Assembly (NCBI GenBank): GCA_963849065.1
Contig: CAWKFM010000005.1
Coordinates: 1,116,001-1,180,000 of the forward strand
Source: TOLSYN sp963849065
GTDB taxonomy: Bacteria > Acidobacteriota > Terriglobia > Terriglobales > Acidobacteriaceae
DNA length: 64,000 nucleotides
Direction of reading: 5' to 3'
Shown: in pieces, positions 35,370 through 45,778 of the stretch
Position numbering within the stretch: the stretch's first letter is position 1
Layout of the letters: every line of letters starts with the position of its first letter
Made by a program: the position numbers and the translations under genes
Notes under the pieces: generated by a model
What the model was told of the DNA's origin: nothing
The model's database searches: none
What the model saw: the letters and a program-made list of their open reading frames with translations, nothing else

Positions 35370-37952
35370 ATGGCACCGGGTATCGGTCAGAGTCTGAAAA
35401 CCGAATATCTCGAAGGCTCGGAGCGATTGCGCCTCGAGTTCGAGCAGACCCGCTCGGGCCGCTCCGTGCTGCTGGGCCGGACCGCCATGGTGGATTCGCT
35501 CACCCAGCAGCTGTGGCGCCATCATATTGATCCCGTCCAGGCTTCCCCCTCCGGATTGGCCCTGGTCGCTATCGGCGGTTACGGACGCGGCTTGCTTGCG
35601 CCCTATTCGGATGTCGATCTGCTCTTCCTCACCGACCAACCGGCCCTGGCCGCGGCCTACAAGGACCCCATCCGCGCCATGTGCCAGGACATGTGGGACA
35701 TGCGCATCAAGCTGAGTCCCACCACCCGGACCCTGGATGACTGCGACCGTCTCCATCGCGACAACCCCGAGTTCAACATCTCGCTGCTCGACTGCCGCCT
35801 GCTGGCCGGCGATTATGATATCTACCGCCGCCTGCACGATCAGGTCATCCCGCGCGCAGTGATGCGCGACTGGCAGGAACTGGTGCTGCTGCTGGCTGAG
35901 GTGAACGAGGCGCGCCACCATCAGGCCGGCGACACCATCTTCCACCTGGAGCCCAACATCAAGGACGCGCCCGGCGGTCTGCGCGACTACAATGTCTCCT
36001 GCTGGCTGGCGCTGCTCAACGGCTTCTCCCGCGCTCGCGATTGGACCGGGGCCGTGGACTCGTTTCCCGCCTCGCTGCGCGACCGCGCCCAGGAGGCCAA
36101 GGAATTCCTCATCTCAGTGCGCTGCTTTCTGCACTACCACGCCGGCCGCGATGACAATCAGCTGAACTGGGAGGCGCAGCAGGCCGCCGCCGATGCTCAC
36201 ATCGGCTACGACGGCGGCGGAGCCGACGCCGCCGAATGGATGCGCTACTACTACCGCCAGGCGCGCGTCCTCAACCGCCTCTTCGCCACCATGATGGATG
36301 AAGTGGTGCCCACCCGCTCCTCGCTCTTCAAGCAGTTTCAGAACTGGCGCCAGCGGCTCTCCACCGATGAGTTTTCCTGCGTCAATGGACGCATCTTTCT
36401 GCAGCAGCCCACCGCGCTGGTTTCGCCGGACTATTTTTTCAACTGCTTCGAATTTGTCGCCCAGCACGGCTTGAAGCTGGCTGCCAGCACCGAAGTGCGC
36501 ATCGAGCAGGCGCTGCCCTCGGTGGCGGCGCAGGAGCTTTCCGGTCCCAGGCGCTGGGCCATGCTACGCAAGATCCTGATTCGACCCAATGCCGCCCAGG
36601 CGCTGCGCACCATGCAGGAGCTCGGTGCGCTCGGCCTTTTGCTGCCGGAGTTCCGCGCCGTCGAATCGCTGGTCATCCGCGACTACTACCATCGCTACAC
36701 GGTCGATGAGCATACCTTCCGCGCCATCGACTCCATCCATACGCTGCGGACGGCGAAAAAGAACGGGAACCGCGGCCTCGCCACCCTGGTGGATGAAGTC
36801 GAGCGCCTCGATCTTCTCATCCTCGCCCTGCTGCTGCACGATCTGGGCAAAGCCACGGTCAATGAAAACCACTTGAGTGCCGGCCTGGAGATTGCCATGC
36901 AGGTCTGCCGCCGCTTTGAGCTACCGCCCGAAGACGCGGACATGGTCTGCTTCCTGGTCGCCTACCACATCGACCTCTCAGCGGCCATGCGCCGCGACAT
37001 CTTCGATCCGGAGACGATTCATGCGCTGGCCCGCCGCGTCGGCAGCCAGGAGCGCCTCAAGATGCTGGCGCTGCTGACCTATGCCGACATCGGCGCCGTC
37101 AATCCCACGGCGCTCTCGCCATGGAAGGCTGAAAATCTCTGGCGCGTCTATTTCGCTACCTACAACTATCTCAATCACAGCGTGGACGATGATCGCGTCC
37201 ACGGCGCTGCCGAAGACGAGCAGGTGGCTCGCGTCCGTCTGCTGGCGCCCCAACTCGGCCGCCGTCTGCGCGATTTCCTGGAAGGCCTGCCGCAGCGCTA
37301 TCTCCGCCTTCATGCCGCCGACGAGATCATTCAGCACGTCGAGATGGCGTCGCAGCTTGCCCCCAATTCCGTGCTGACCGATCTCAAGCGTCTGCGCGGC
37401 GATTTTTCGCTCACCGTAATCACCCACGACCGTCCCGCCCTCTTTGCCACCCTCGCCGGAGTCCTAGCCGGCTGGGGCATGAACATCCTCAAAGCCGACG
37501 CCTTTGCCAACGACAAGGGACTGGTCGTGGACAGCTTTATCTTCACCGATCACTACCACACCCTCGAAATGAACGTGCAGGAGTGGGAGCGCTTCAAGAA
37601 GAGCTTCAGCGATGTACTCAGTGGTGCGGTGCCGCTGGAAAAGCTCGCCCGCAAGCGCACCGGCCGCGGCGATAAAGCTCCCAAGGTGAAGATCGATACC
37701 AGCTTCAACTTCGATCAGCAGTCCTCCAGCCACAGCACCATCATCGAGGTGGTCACCCAGGACCGTCCCGGCCTGTTGCACCGCATCGCCGCCGTCTTCT
37801 CCGAGTGTCAATGCAACATCGAGGTCGCCCTCATCGACACCGAAGGCGAAATGGCCATCGATACCTTCTATCTCCGCATGTCCGGAAACAAACTCACCGA
37901 CGAACAGTGCTCCCACCTCAAGTCCGCACTGGAGACGGAACTGGACTCCTAG
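35370..37952 (+). CDS. glnD: PII uridylyltransferase / uridylyl-removing enzyme
   Basis: 860 residues, normal GlnD length. The nucleotidyltransferase motif GGYGRGLLAPYSDVD lies at 69-83 with metal-binding Asp81 and Asp83. An HD domain with HDLGK at 490-494 removes UMP from PII. Two C-terminal ACT domains (about 675-750 and 790-860), with TVITHDRPALF and EVVTQDRPGLLH, bind glutamine. A GAGG ribosome site precedes the ATG. It acts on the PII protein encoded just upstream. Confidence 0.95.
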   Translation: MAPGIGQSLKTEYLEGSERLRLEFEQTRSGRSVLLGRTAMVDSLTQQLWRHHIDPVQASPSGLALVAIGGYGRGLLAPYSDVDLLFLTDQPALAAAYKDPIRAMCQDMWDMRIKLSPTTRTLDDCDRLHRDNPEFNISLLDCRLLAGDYDIYRRLHDQVIPRAVMRDWQELVLLLAEVNEARHHQAGDTIFHLEPNIKDAPGGLRDYNVSCWLALLNGFSRARDWTGAVDSFPASLRDRAQEAKEFLISVRCFLHYHAGRDDNQLNWEAQQAAADAHIGYDGGGADAAEWMRYYYRQARVLNRLFATMMDEVVPTRSSLFKQFQNWRQRLSTDEFSCVNGRIFLQQPTALVSPDYFFNCFEFVAQHGLKLAASTEVRIEQALPSVAAQELSGPRRWAMLRKILIRPNAAQALRTMQELGALGLLLPEFRAVESLVIRDYYHRYTVDEHTFRAIDSIHTLRTAKKNGNRGLATLVDEVERLDLLILALLLHDLGKATVNENHLSAGLEIAMQVCRRFELPPEDADMVCFLVAYHIDLSAAMRRDIFDPETIHALARRVGSQERLKMLALLTYADIGAVNPTALSPWKAENLWRVYFATYNYLNHSVDDDRVHGAAEDEQVARVRLLAPQLGRRLRDFLEGLPQRYLRLHAADEIIQHVEMASQLAPNSVLTDLKRLRGDFSLTVITHDRPALFATLAGVLAGWGMNILKADAFANDKGLVVDSFIFTDHYHTLEMNVQEWERFKKSFSDVLSGAVPLEKLARKRTGRGDKAPKVKIDTSFNFDQQSSSHSTIIEVVTQDRPGLLHRIAAVFSECQCNIEVALIDTEGEMAIDTFYLRMSGNKLTDEQCSHLKSALETELDS

Positions 37953-37981
37953 CCCCAGTTCAGCTCACAGGTGCTCGGTGC

Positions 37982-38012
37982 CCCATATCTGCCCGTCTTT
38001 GGCAGATGTGGG
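37982..38012. repeat. Interspersed palindromic repeat (acidobacterial type)
   Basis: CCCATATCTGCC (37982-37993) and GGCAGATGTGGG (38001-38012) form a 12-bp stem with one wobble and a 7-base loop, just after glnD. I recall elements of this CCCACATCTGCC form dispersed in acidobacterial genomes. It may also serve as the glnD terminator. Confidence 0.6.
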
Positions 38013-38019
38013 TCCGTTG

Positions 38020-38125
38020 ACCTTGCTATTGATTTTGCCGCTGCTGTTGATTTTGCTGCTGCTGTTGCTGTTGATCTTGCTGCTGCCGTTGCTGTTGAGT
38101 TTGTCGTTGCTCTTGGTTGTGCTCT
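38020..38125. repeat. Degenerate TTGCTG microsatellite
   Basis: About 105 bases of imperfect hexamer units (TTGCTG, TTGATT, CTGCTG). In the minus-strand sense it would encode Ala/Thr/Ser repeats, but that frame lacks a start with ribosome site and any domain. Probably slippage-prone filler between the palindromic repeats. Confidence 0.7.
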
Positions 38126-38144
38126 TGGCTCTGTTTTTAATGTG

Positions 38145-38170
38145 TCATCCTGAGCAACGCGAAGGACCCC
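38145..38170. repeat. Interspersed GTCATCCTGAGC...GCGAAGGACCC repeat
   Basis: Begins GTCATCCTGAGC and ends GCGAAGGACCC, matching a repeat I know as common in acidobacterial and other environmental genomes. It lies beside the palindromic element at 37982 in the 37953-38305 gap, which has no gene. Confidence 0.6.
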
Positions 38171-38305
38171 AGCACTGCCCAAATATCCCCTGCAGCCCCA
38201 GAGTCATTTCAGCCACGACACGCTCCGGCTCGCCAAGCTAAACCTCCTTCGCATTCGCCTGAAGCAGAAGTAGGCAACTGAGCCACTACCAAAGAGACGC
38301 CAGGC

Positions 38306-39058
38306 TCACCTCTGCGAACCCTCCCCGCCCACCGCATTCACTCTCAGCAGCAGCGCGCTGCCCCGATCCACCCGCATATTGCCGTGCTCCGATTCCAGCA
38401 CAATCCTGCCTTCCGTGAAGTCGTATCCGTACACCCCGCAGGCATCATGAGAGAACAGCCAGAGCGCCCGCGGATGGTCGTTGCCCGCCAGCGGTCCATG
38501 GCAGGGCTCGCCGGGGTACGCCGCAACATGGCTTAGCACGCCCAAGTCCGCGCTCGACCCCTCAATCGGTTTCCCCACAATCTCCGTGCCGTCGGCCACC
38601 GGCCCTCCGCCCCGGTACACCACGTCATCTCCGCCGATCTGCGCCGTGGTCAGGTCGAAGTGCTCTTTCTCCACATTGGGGTTATACGACACCTCTGCCG
38701 CCTGCACCTCATCCGGCGACGCCAGCACCCGCAGATGCGCCGAGAGCGGCACTTCCTCACCGTAGCTCACAATCCTGTCAAAGCGAAACACTATGGAAGC
38801 CGGCTGCGAGTTTTCTGCCGGAGTGGCCGACACAACCTCGCCCAGCACCGCGCTCCCCGCTCGAATCGTGCCGCCGTTGTACAACGGAACGTCCTGCGCG
38901 ACCGTCGCTTTTACCGTCTGCCCCGGCTGGCAGTGTCTTGCATTCAGCGCCGCGCTCAACCGCACCGGGACAACGGTACCCGCAGGAATCGTCATGCTTG
39001 CCCCAGCCATCACCGACGAAAGCGCACAGACTCCCAACCCAAGCAACACAGCCTTCAT
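38306..39058 (-). CDS. Exported hypothetical protein
   Basis: 250 residues from ATG 39058, which GAGGAG precedes at seven bases; the longer frame to 39100 is less likely. The N-terminus MKAVLLGLGVCALSSVMAGA is a Sec signal peptide. The next 120 residues contain TIPAGTVVPVRLSAALNARH, VPLYNGGTIRAGSAVLGEV and FRFDRIVSYGEEVPLSAHL, the pattern of a small beta-rich domain often seen in acidobacterial secreted unknowns and resembling the TrbI/VirB10-like beta domain. The C-terminal part is unrelated to anything I recognise. Probably periplasmic. Confidence 0.7.
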   Translation of the reverse strand: MKAVLLGLGVCALSSVMAGASMTIPAGTVVPVRLSAALNARHCQPGQTVKATVAQDVPLYNGGTIRAGSAVLGEVVSATPAENSQPASIVFRFDRIVSYGEEVPLSAHLRVLASPDEVQAAEVSYNPNVEKEHFDLTTAQIGGDDVVYRGGGPVADGTEIVGKPIEGSSADLGVLSHVAAYPGEPCHGPLAGNDHPRALWLFSHDACGVYGYDFTEGRIVLESEHGNMRVDRGSALLLRVNAVGGEGSQR

Positions 39059-39188
39059 ACCTAACTCCTCGAATTTTCCGGCGAATTCATTGAGCCCCAC
39101 CCATTAGTAGATGTCTACACAGCGATTGCGGTGACGCATACACTATATTGCAAGCGGACGGATTGATTCAGGCAGGTAACCAGAGCGT

Positions 39189-42100
39189 ATGCCAACCCGC
39201 ACTCCCACTCCCGGCGCTTCGCAGCAAGAGGATGCTCTGCTTCTCTTTCACCCCGCCGTACGCCAGTGGTTTGCCTCTGCGTTTCCTTCTCCCACCCTGG
39301 CCCAGCGCCTCAGCTGGCCGCCGATAGCGCGCGGTGAATCCACCCTCCTGCTGGCTCCCACCGGAAGCGGCAAAACCCTTGCCGCGTTTCTCTGGTGCCT
39401 CAATCGCGTCATGTTTTCGCCGTCGCCTCCCAAGCCGGAGCGCTGCCGCGCCCTCTACATCTCGCCGCTCAAGGCGCTGGCCGTCGATGTCGAACGCAAC
39501 CTGCGCACCCCGCTCGAAGCCATCGCCCAACTGGCGTCCCAGCGAGGCGACAGCGCACATCGTCCCACGCTCTTTGTGCGCACCGGAGACACTCTTCCGG
39601 CCGAGCGCGGCCACTTCCAGCGCCACTCGGCCGACATTCTCATCACCACCCCCGAGTCTCTCTACCTGATGCTCACCTCCGGCGTGCGCCAGCTCCTGCG
39701 CTCGGTCGAAACCGTCATCGTCGATGAGATTCACGCCCTCGTCCCCACCAAGCGCGGCGCGCATCTCGCCCTTTCGCTGGAACGCCTCGAGCATCTCTGC
39801 GGACGCCGCCTCCAACGCATCGGCCTCTCTGCCACGCAGCGTCCTCTGGAAGAAGTCGCGCGCTTCCTCGCCGGAGTAGAAGGATTCGCCGCAGATTCTT
39901 CGCACGACACCCTGCTCGAACACGAATCTGCAGCCGAGCCCGGCACCCTCCGCTACCGTCCCGTCACCGTGATCGATGCCAGCGCTCCCAAGCATTTGGA
40001 GCTCAGCGTTCAAGTTCCCGTGGAAGACATGTCCACCCTCGGTAGTACCGAATCTCGCAAAGCCGAATCTCCAGCCGCGCCCGGCTCGCGTTCCATCTGG
40101 ACCTCCATTCATCCCGAACTGCTCGCCCTGGTCCGCTCCCATCGCTCCACCCTCATCTTCGTCAACAACCGCCGCCTCGCCGAGCGCATCTCCGGCGCAC
40201 TCAACGATCTTGCCGGAGAGACGCTGGTCCTCGCCCACCACGGCAGCGTCGCTCCCGCGCAGCGCAAAGAAATCGAGGAGCGCCTGAAGAGCGGCGGCAT
40301 CAAGGGTCTGGTCGCCACCTCCTCGCTGGAACTTGGCATCGACATGGGAGCCATCGACCTGGTCGTCCAGATCGAAGCTCCTCCGTCGGTCTCCAGCGGG
40401 ATGCAGCGCATCGGCCGCGCCGGTCACCAGGTAAACGCGGTAAGCAACGGCATCATCTTCCCCAAGTTCCGCGCCGACCTGCTCGCCTGCGCCGCCGCCA
40501 CCGGAGCCATGCAGCGCGCCCAGGTCGAAGCCGTCCGCTACCCCCGCAATCCGCTCGACGTGCTCGCCCAGCAAATGGTCGCCTCCATCGCCATGGATTC
40601 GATGAGCAGCACCGAACTGTTCGCCATCATGCGCCGCGCCGCGCCCTTTTCCGCGCTCTCCATTGCCTCCTTTGAGAGCGTCCTCGATCTGCTCTCCGGC
40701 CGCTACCCATCCGACGAGTTTGCCGAGCTGCGTCCGCGCATCACCTGGGACCGCACAACCCACCGCCTCACTCCGCGCCAGTCCGCCCAGCGCATCGCCC
40801 TGGTCAACGGCGGCACCATTCCCGACCGCGGACTCTACGGTGTATTTCTCGCCGGAGCCGAAAAGCCAACCCGTCTCGGCGAACTCGACGAGGAGATGGT
40901 CTTTGAAAGCAAGCCCGGCGAAACCATCATCCTCGGCGCCAGCACCTGGCGCATTGCGGAAATCACCCACGACCGCGTGCTGGTCTCGCCCGCTCCGGGA
41001 GAGCCCGGCAAGATGCCCTTCTGGCATGGCGACGGCCCCGGCCGTCCCGCCGAATTCGGCCGCCACATCGGCGCGCTCGCCCGCGAACTTTTGCAAATGC
41101 CCGCTCCCGCCGCCTACACCAAGCTGGTGGAAGATCATTCGCTCGCGCCCAACGCGGCGGAAAACCTCCTGCGCTTTCTGCGCGACCAGCAAACCGCCAC
41201 CGGCCATGTTCCTTCCGACGAGGACATCGTCATCGAGCGCTGCCGCGACGAACTCGGCGACTGGCGCATCTGCGTTCTCTCGCCCTACGGCAGCCGCGTC
41301 CACGCCCCCTGGTGCATGGCCGTCGCCGCCTCTCTGCACGAGGAACTTGGTCTCGCGCCGGAGACCATGTGGACCGACGACGGCTTCGTCCTCCGCCTGC
41401 CGGAGAGCGACCGTCCGCCGGACGCCGCCGCACTGCTGCCGTCAGCAGACTCCATCCATGACCGCACAATGCGTCAGCTCGGCTCCACCTCGCTCTTCGC
41501 CGCCCACTTCCGCCAGAACGCCGCCCGCGCGCTGTTGCTCCCGCGACGCCGTCCCGGTGTCCGCACTCCGCTCTGGCAGCAGCGCAAGCGCGGGGCCGAT
41601 CTGCTCAACGTCGCCGCGCGTTACCCTTCGTTCCCCATCCTTTTGGAAACCTATCGCGAATGCATGCGCGACATCTTCGATCTCCCCGCGCTGGCCGCGC
41701 TCCTCGGCCGCATCCAGAGCGGCATCGTCCGCGTCTCCACCGTGGACTCGGAGCGTCCTTCACCCTTCGCGGCGTCGCTGCTGTTCGGCTACGTCGCCAA
41801 TTACATCTACGATGGCGATGCGCCGCTGGCCGAGCGCCGCGCCCAGGCCCTGTCCATCGATCAGTCGCAGCTGCAGGAGCTGCTGGGTGATGCCGACTAT
41901 CGCGAGCTGCTCGATCCCGCCGTCCTCCGCGATGTGGAGAACCGCCTGCAGTGGCTCGCTCCCAACCAAGCCGCGCGCAATGCCGACGCAATCCACGATC
42001 TGTTCTTGCGTCTGGGCGAGCTCACCGCCGAAGAGCTGCGCCTGCGCTGCGAAAACGAAATCGCCTTCGCCGGACTCGACTCTCTGCTGCAAGCGCGCCG

Positions 42101-43904
42101 CGTCCTGCCGCTCTCCATTGCCGGGGAGCCGCGTTACGTCGCCGTTGAATACGCCGCGCAACTTCGCGATGCCCTCGGCGTCCACCTCCCTGCGGACCTG
42201 CCCGCTACCTGGCTGGCCGATCAGCCCCAAGCGCTCCTCGAACTCTTGAGCCGTTACGCGCGCAGTCACGGTCCGTTCACCCTCGACGATCTTGCGCACC
42301 GCTATCGCCTTTCCAAATACGCAGCCGAAGCCGCGCTCGCCGAACTCGTACAACGGGGTCGTCTGCTCGAAGGCGAATTCCGTCCCGGCAGCGCCCATCG
42401 CGAGTGGGTCCATCCCGAGGTCTTGCAGCAGCTCCGCCGCATCACCCTCGCGCGCTTGCGCCGCGAAGTAGAGCCGCTCGACGCGCGCGTCCTCGGAGTT
42501 TTTCTCTCGCGTTGGCAGGGCGTCGGAAGCAATCGCGGCGGTAGGGAATCGAAGAGTGGTGCAAACAGCGCTGTGAAACTCGACGCCGTGCTCGACGCCA
42601 TCGAAACTCTGCAAGGCCTTGCTCTGCCGCTCTCCGAGTGGGAACGCGAGATTCTTCCCGCACGCATCCGCGACTACGACCCCGCCGCGCTCGATACCCT
42701 GATGGCCGCCGGAGAGCTGGTGTGGGTCGGCCACGGAGCACTGGGAGACCACGACGGCCGCCTCGCTCTCTACCTCGCCGAGAGCCTGCCCGCCCGGCTC
42801 CCGCCACCGGAACTTCAACCCTCGCCGCCGCTGGAAGGCCGCGCCCAACTCGTCGCGGAATTTCTCGCCAGCCACGGCGCCTCGTTTTTTGCAGCGATCC
42901 ACCAAGCCGCCGCCGGCGGATTTCCCGGCGAAACCAGCGATGCACTCTGGCAGCTCGCCTGGCAAGGCTTGGTCACCAACGACACCTTTCACTCGCTGCG
43001 CAGCTTCCTCTCGCCCGAGTGCGAAGGCCGTTCCCGTCCTCAAAGCGATCTCGCTCCCGGCTCGCCGGAGTTTCTCCGCCGCTTCCGTGCCCGCTCCGGC
43101 GGCGGAGCCATGGCGCAAGGCCGTTGGTCGCTGGTCCGCTCGCGCATCCACCGCCAGCCCAGTGCAACCGAGTGGAGCGCCGCCATGGCGCAACAGCTTC
43201 TGCTCCGCTACGGGCTGGTGGCGCGCGAGGCTGCCGCTGCCGAAGACTTGCCCGGAGGCTTCAGCGCAATCTATCCCGCCCTACGCCAGATGGAAGATCG
43301 CGGCTGGGTCCGCCGTGGCATGTTCCTATCCGGCCTCGGAGGATCGCAGTTCGCCACCAACGCCGCCGTCGAAGCCTTGCGCGGCCTGCGCGCCCCTGCC
43401 CTGCGCAGTGCCATCCTGCTCGCCGCCGTCGATCCCGCCAACCCCTACGGCGCGTTGCTGCCTTGGCCACGCCTGCAGGAGACCACTGACGCCGCTTCTT
43501 CTTCGCACGGCATGGCGCGCACCAGCGGTGCCAGCGTCCTGCTGGTCGCAGGCGAGCTGGTCGTCTACCTGCGGCGCGGCAACCCATCGCTCAAACTTTT
43601 TCTCCCTGCCTCGCAGCCCGAGCGCGACGACCACGCTCGCGCGGCCGCCCACGAACTCGCCAAACTTGCGCTGCGCCGTCAAACGGAGCCCGCCGCCGCG
43701 CGCTCCGGCGTGCTCATCTCCGAAATCAACTCCGCCCCGGCGCGCGAACACTTCTTCGGCGCGTTCCTCGCGGAGGCTGGCTTTGTGCTCACCCCACTCG
43801 GCTACCAGATGCGACGTCCCCGCAACTCTGAGCCGGAGCCCGGCCCGCAGTCCGGCCAGGAAACGGATTCAGACGAAGTCGACCCGGACGGAGAACTCCG
43901 CTGA
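39189..43904 (+). CDS. lhr: Large helicase-related protein Lhr
   Basis: 1571 residues, the usual length of long Lhr. Superfamily 2 helicase core at the N-terminus: Walker A APTGSGKT at 56-63, Walker B DEIH at 179-182, TPESLYLML as motif Ib-like, and the C-terminal RecA-like domain ending in QRIGRAGHQ. The winged-helix and Lhr-core beta-barrel regions follow to about residue 870. The remaining 700 residues form the Lhr C-terminal domain. Lhr unwinds RNA-DNA hybrids and DNA and is linked to DNA repair. Monocistronic in appearance. Confidence 0.93.
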   Translation: MPTRTPTPGASQQEDALLLFHPAVRQWFASAFPSPTLAQRLSWPPIARGESTLLLAPTGSGKTLAAFLWCLNRVMFSPSPPKPERCRALYISPLKALAVDVERNLRTPLEAIAQLASQRGDSAHRPTLFVRTGDTLPAERGHFQRHSADILITTPESLYLMLTSGVRQLLRSVETVIVDEIHALVPTKRGAHLALSLERLEHLCGRRLQRIGLSATQRPLEEVARFLAGVEGFAADSSHDTLLEHESAAEPGTLRYRPVTVIDASAPKHLELSVQVPVEDMSTLGSTESRKAESPAAPGSRSIWTSIHPELLALVRSHRSTLIFVNNRRLAERISGALNDLAGETLVLAHHGSVAPAQRKEIEERLKSGGIKGLVATSSLELGIDMGAIDLVVQIEAPPSVSSGMQRIGRAGHQVNAVSNGIIFPKFRADLLACAAATGAMQRAQVEAVRYPRNPLDVLAQQMVASIAMDSMSSTELFAIMRRAAPFSALSIASFESVLDLLSGRYPSDEFAELRPRITWDRTTHRLTPRQSAQRIALVNGGTIPDRGLYGVFLAGAEKPTRLGELDEEMVFESKPGETIILGASTWRIAEITHDRVLVSPAPGEPGKMPFWHGDGPGRPAEFGRHIGALARELLQMPAPAAYTKLVEDHSLAPNAAENLLRFLRDQQTATGHVPSDEDIVIERCRDELGDWRICVLSPYGSRVHAPWCMAVAASLHEELGLAPETMWTDDGFVLRLPESDRPPDAAALLPSADSIHDRTMRQLGSTSLFAAHFRQNAARALLLPRRRPGVRTPLWQQRKRGADLLNVAARYPSFPILLETYRECMRDIFDLPALAALLGRIQSGIVRVSTVDSERPSPFAASLLFGYVANYIYDGDAPLAERRAQALSIDQSQLQELLGDADYRELLDPAVLRDVENRLQWLAPNQAARNADAIHDLFLRLGELTAEELRLRCENEIAFAGLDSLLQARRVLPLSIAGEPRYVAVEYAAQLRDALGVHLPADLPATWLADQPQALLELLSRYARSHGPFTLDDLAHRYRLSKYAAEAALAELVQRGRLLEGEFRPGSAHREWVHPEVLQQLRRITLARLRREVEPLDARVLGVFLSRWQGVGSNRGGRESKSGANSAVKLDAVLDAIETLQGLALPLSEWEREILPARIRDYDPAALDTLMAAGELVWVGHGALGDHDGRLALYLAESLPARLPPPELQPSPPLEGRAQLVAEFLASHGASFFAAIHQAAAGGFPGETSDALWQLAWQGLVTNDTFHSLRSFLSPECEGRSRPQSDLAPGSPEFLRRFRARSGGGAMAQGRWSLVRSRIHRQPSATEWSAAMAQQLLLRYGLVAREAAAAEDLPGGFSAIYPALRQMEDRGWVRRGMFLSGLGGSQFATNAAVEALRGLRAPALRSAILLAAVDPANPYGALLPWPRLQETTDAASSSHGMARTSGASVLLVAGELVVYLRRGNPSLKLFLPASQPERDDHARAAAHELAKLALRRQTEPAAARSGVLISEINSAPAREHFFGAFLAEAGFVLTPLGYQMRRPRNSEPEPGPQSGQETDSDEVDPDGELR

Positions 43905-44212
43905 CGCTCGCACCCCAAAGTTCCCAACCATAGGCGAATGCGGCAGTGGATGAGAGAGCGGGGATGACTCTTTGGGCAATGCTTGGAAGGCGTGCGCAAC
44001 GATTGCCGCCGAAGTAACCCGCGGCGTCGAAACGATTATCCATTTTGGTAATCGTTGTGGCCCGCCAAAGCGTCTGGATGGACTACGCTCCAGAGTCCAA
44101 AAAACCGGCTCCGTGAATCCCGCCGCGCGATTTTGGAATCTTTGATTAGGTACGCTTAGCGGGACGACGCTTGTCGGCTCGCCCGAGTGGCCCAATTGTC
44201 ACGGAGCAACCT
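43905..44212. other. Gap between lhr and zwf, no gene seen
   Basis: About 300 bp. It holds a small imperfect inverted repeat, AACGATTATCC...GGTAATCGTT (about 44031-44056), and an AT-rich stretch before zwf that may contain its promoter. Frames across it look random. Confidence 0.5.
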
Positions 44213-45778
44213 ATGACGCCAGTCATCGAAGCCGAAGTCGAACAAAAGCTACAGCGTCCCGCTTTGCCCAACGCCGATCCCTGTACCCTGATCATCTTCG
44301 GGGCCAGTGGAGATCTCACTCGCCGCAAACTGATTCCCGCACTCTATGACTTGTTTGGCGAAGGCTGCATGAGCGCCTGCTTTGAGGTCGTCGGCACCGG
44401 ACGCACCCAGATGACCGACGAGCAGTTCCGCGAGTCCCTGCATGAAGCCGCCAAAACTTCCAAGGACATTCGCGAATTTAGCGAAGATCGATGGGCGACA
44501 TTTGCGCGCCGCCTGCGCTACATCGTTGGCAACCCCGCTTCGCCCGCTTTCTATCAGCAACTGCGCTCTTCGCTTGAGGAGATGCAGCGCAGCGGTTCCA
44601 GTCCCAACCTGCTCTTCTACATCTCGACTCCCGCCTCGTTTGCCGGAGAAATTGTCACCGGTCTGCAATCGGCGGGACTCAATCACAGCGAGCGCGGCTG
44701 GTCGCGCATCATCTTGGAAAAGCCCTTCGGCCGAGATCTCGAATCGGCCCGCGCCCTGAATGAAACCGTTCTCAAGGTCTTCGACGAGGAGAACACCTAT
44801 CGTATCGATCACTACCTCGGCAAGGAGACAGTGCAGAACATCCTAGTCTTCCGCTTCGCCAACTCCATCTTCGAGCCGGTGTGGAATCGCAACTACGTCG
44901 AGTACGTTGAGATCACCGGCGCCGAAACTCTCGGTGTCGAGCGCCGCGCGGCGTTTTACGAAGAGACAGGTGCGCTGCGCGACATGGTTGCCAACCATCT
45001 GCTGCAGTGCCTGGCGCTCACTGCCATGGAGCCGCCCATTGCCTTCGATGCCGACTCTGTGCGCGAGCAGAAGGTGCAGGTCTTCCGCAGCATCCGTCCC
45101 ATGACCGTCGAACAGGTGGCCGGCAGCACCTTGCGTGGCCAATACGGGCCGGGCCACATCGGCAATTCCATGGTTCCCGGCTATCGTCAGGAGCCCGGTG
45201 TCCGTCCGGACTCCAACACTGAAACCTTCGCCGCCGTTCATCTTCAAGTGGAAAACTGGCGCTGGAACGGAGTTCCGTTCTATCTCCGTACCGGCAAGCG
45301 GCTGGCAAGCAGCGTCACCGAAATCCGGGTGCATTTCAAGCGCACTCCCCAGGCGCTGTTTGCGGGCGCTGCCAGCGGCGCCTGCTGTCCTAACACGGTG
45401 AGCCTGCGAATCCAGCCTGACGAGGGCATCTCGCTCTCCTTCGGGGCCAAGAGCCCGGGAACGTACATGAGTACCGTCCCCGTCATGGCCAACTTTTCCT
45501 ACGCGGAGGCCTTTGGCGGCAACACTCCGGTCGCCTATGAGACTTTGATCCTCGACGCCATGCGCGGCGACGCCACGCTTTTCACCCGCCGTGACGAGGT
45601 CGAGGCGGAGTGGAAGATCATTACCCCCATCGAGCAGGCGTGGGCCGAGTTGCCGCCGCCCGCATTTCCCAACTACGCCGCCGGCTCCCAGGGCCCGGAG
45701 CAGGCGACGCAGTTGCTGAAAGGTTCCGGACATCGCTGGATGCCGATGCCCCAGCAGGAGTACAAGCATGCCGCCTGA
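44213..45778 (+). CDS. zwf: Glucose-6-phosphate 1-dehydrogenase
   Basis: 521 residues; oxidises glucose-6-phosphate to 6-phosphogluconolactone with NADP, the entry of the oxidative pentose phosphate pathway. The dinucleotide motif GASGDLTRRK is at 30-39, and the active-site RIDHYLGKE has catalytic His200. ATG 44213 has ACGGAG eight bases before it and is preferred to an upstream TTG. It overlaps pgl by 11 bp, so the two successive steps are translated together. Confidence 0.96.
   Translation: MTPVIEAEVEQKLQRPALPNADPCTLIIFGASGDLTRRKLIPALYDLFGEGCMSACFEVVGTGRTQMTDEQFRESLHEAAKTSKDIREFSEDRWATFARRLRYIVGNPASPAFYQQLRSSLEEMQRSGSSPNLLFYISTPASFAGEIVTGLQSAGLNHSERGWSRIILEKPFGRDLESARALNETVLKVFDEENTYRIDHYLGKETVQNILVFRFANSIFEPVWNRNYVEYVEITGAETLGVERRAAFYEETGALRDMVANHLLQCLALTAMEPPIAFDADSVREQKVQVFRSIRPMTVEQVAGSTLRGQYGPGHIGNSMVPGYRQEPGVRPDSNTETFAAVHLQVENWRWNGVPFYLRTGKRLASSVTEIRVHFKRTPQALFAGAASGACCPNTVSLRIQPDEGISLSFGAKSPGTYMSTVPVMANFSYAEAFGGNTPVAYETLILDAMRGDATLFTRRDEVEAEWKIITPIEQAWAELPPPAFPNYAAGSQGPEQATQLLKGSGHRWMPMPQQEYKHAA

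Noticed and set aside
38011..38182. Ala/Thr-repeat protein on the minus strand
   Set aside because: Explained by the TTGCTG-type microsatellite; no start or ribosome site and no domain.
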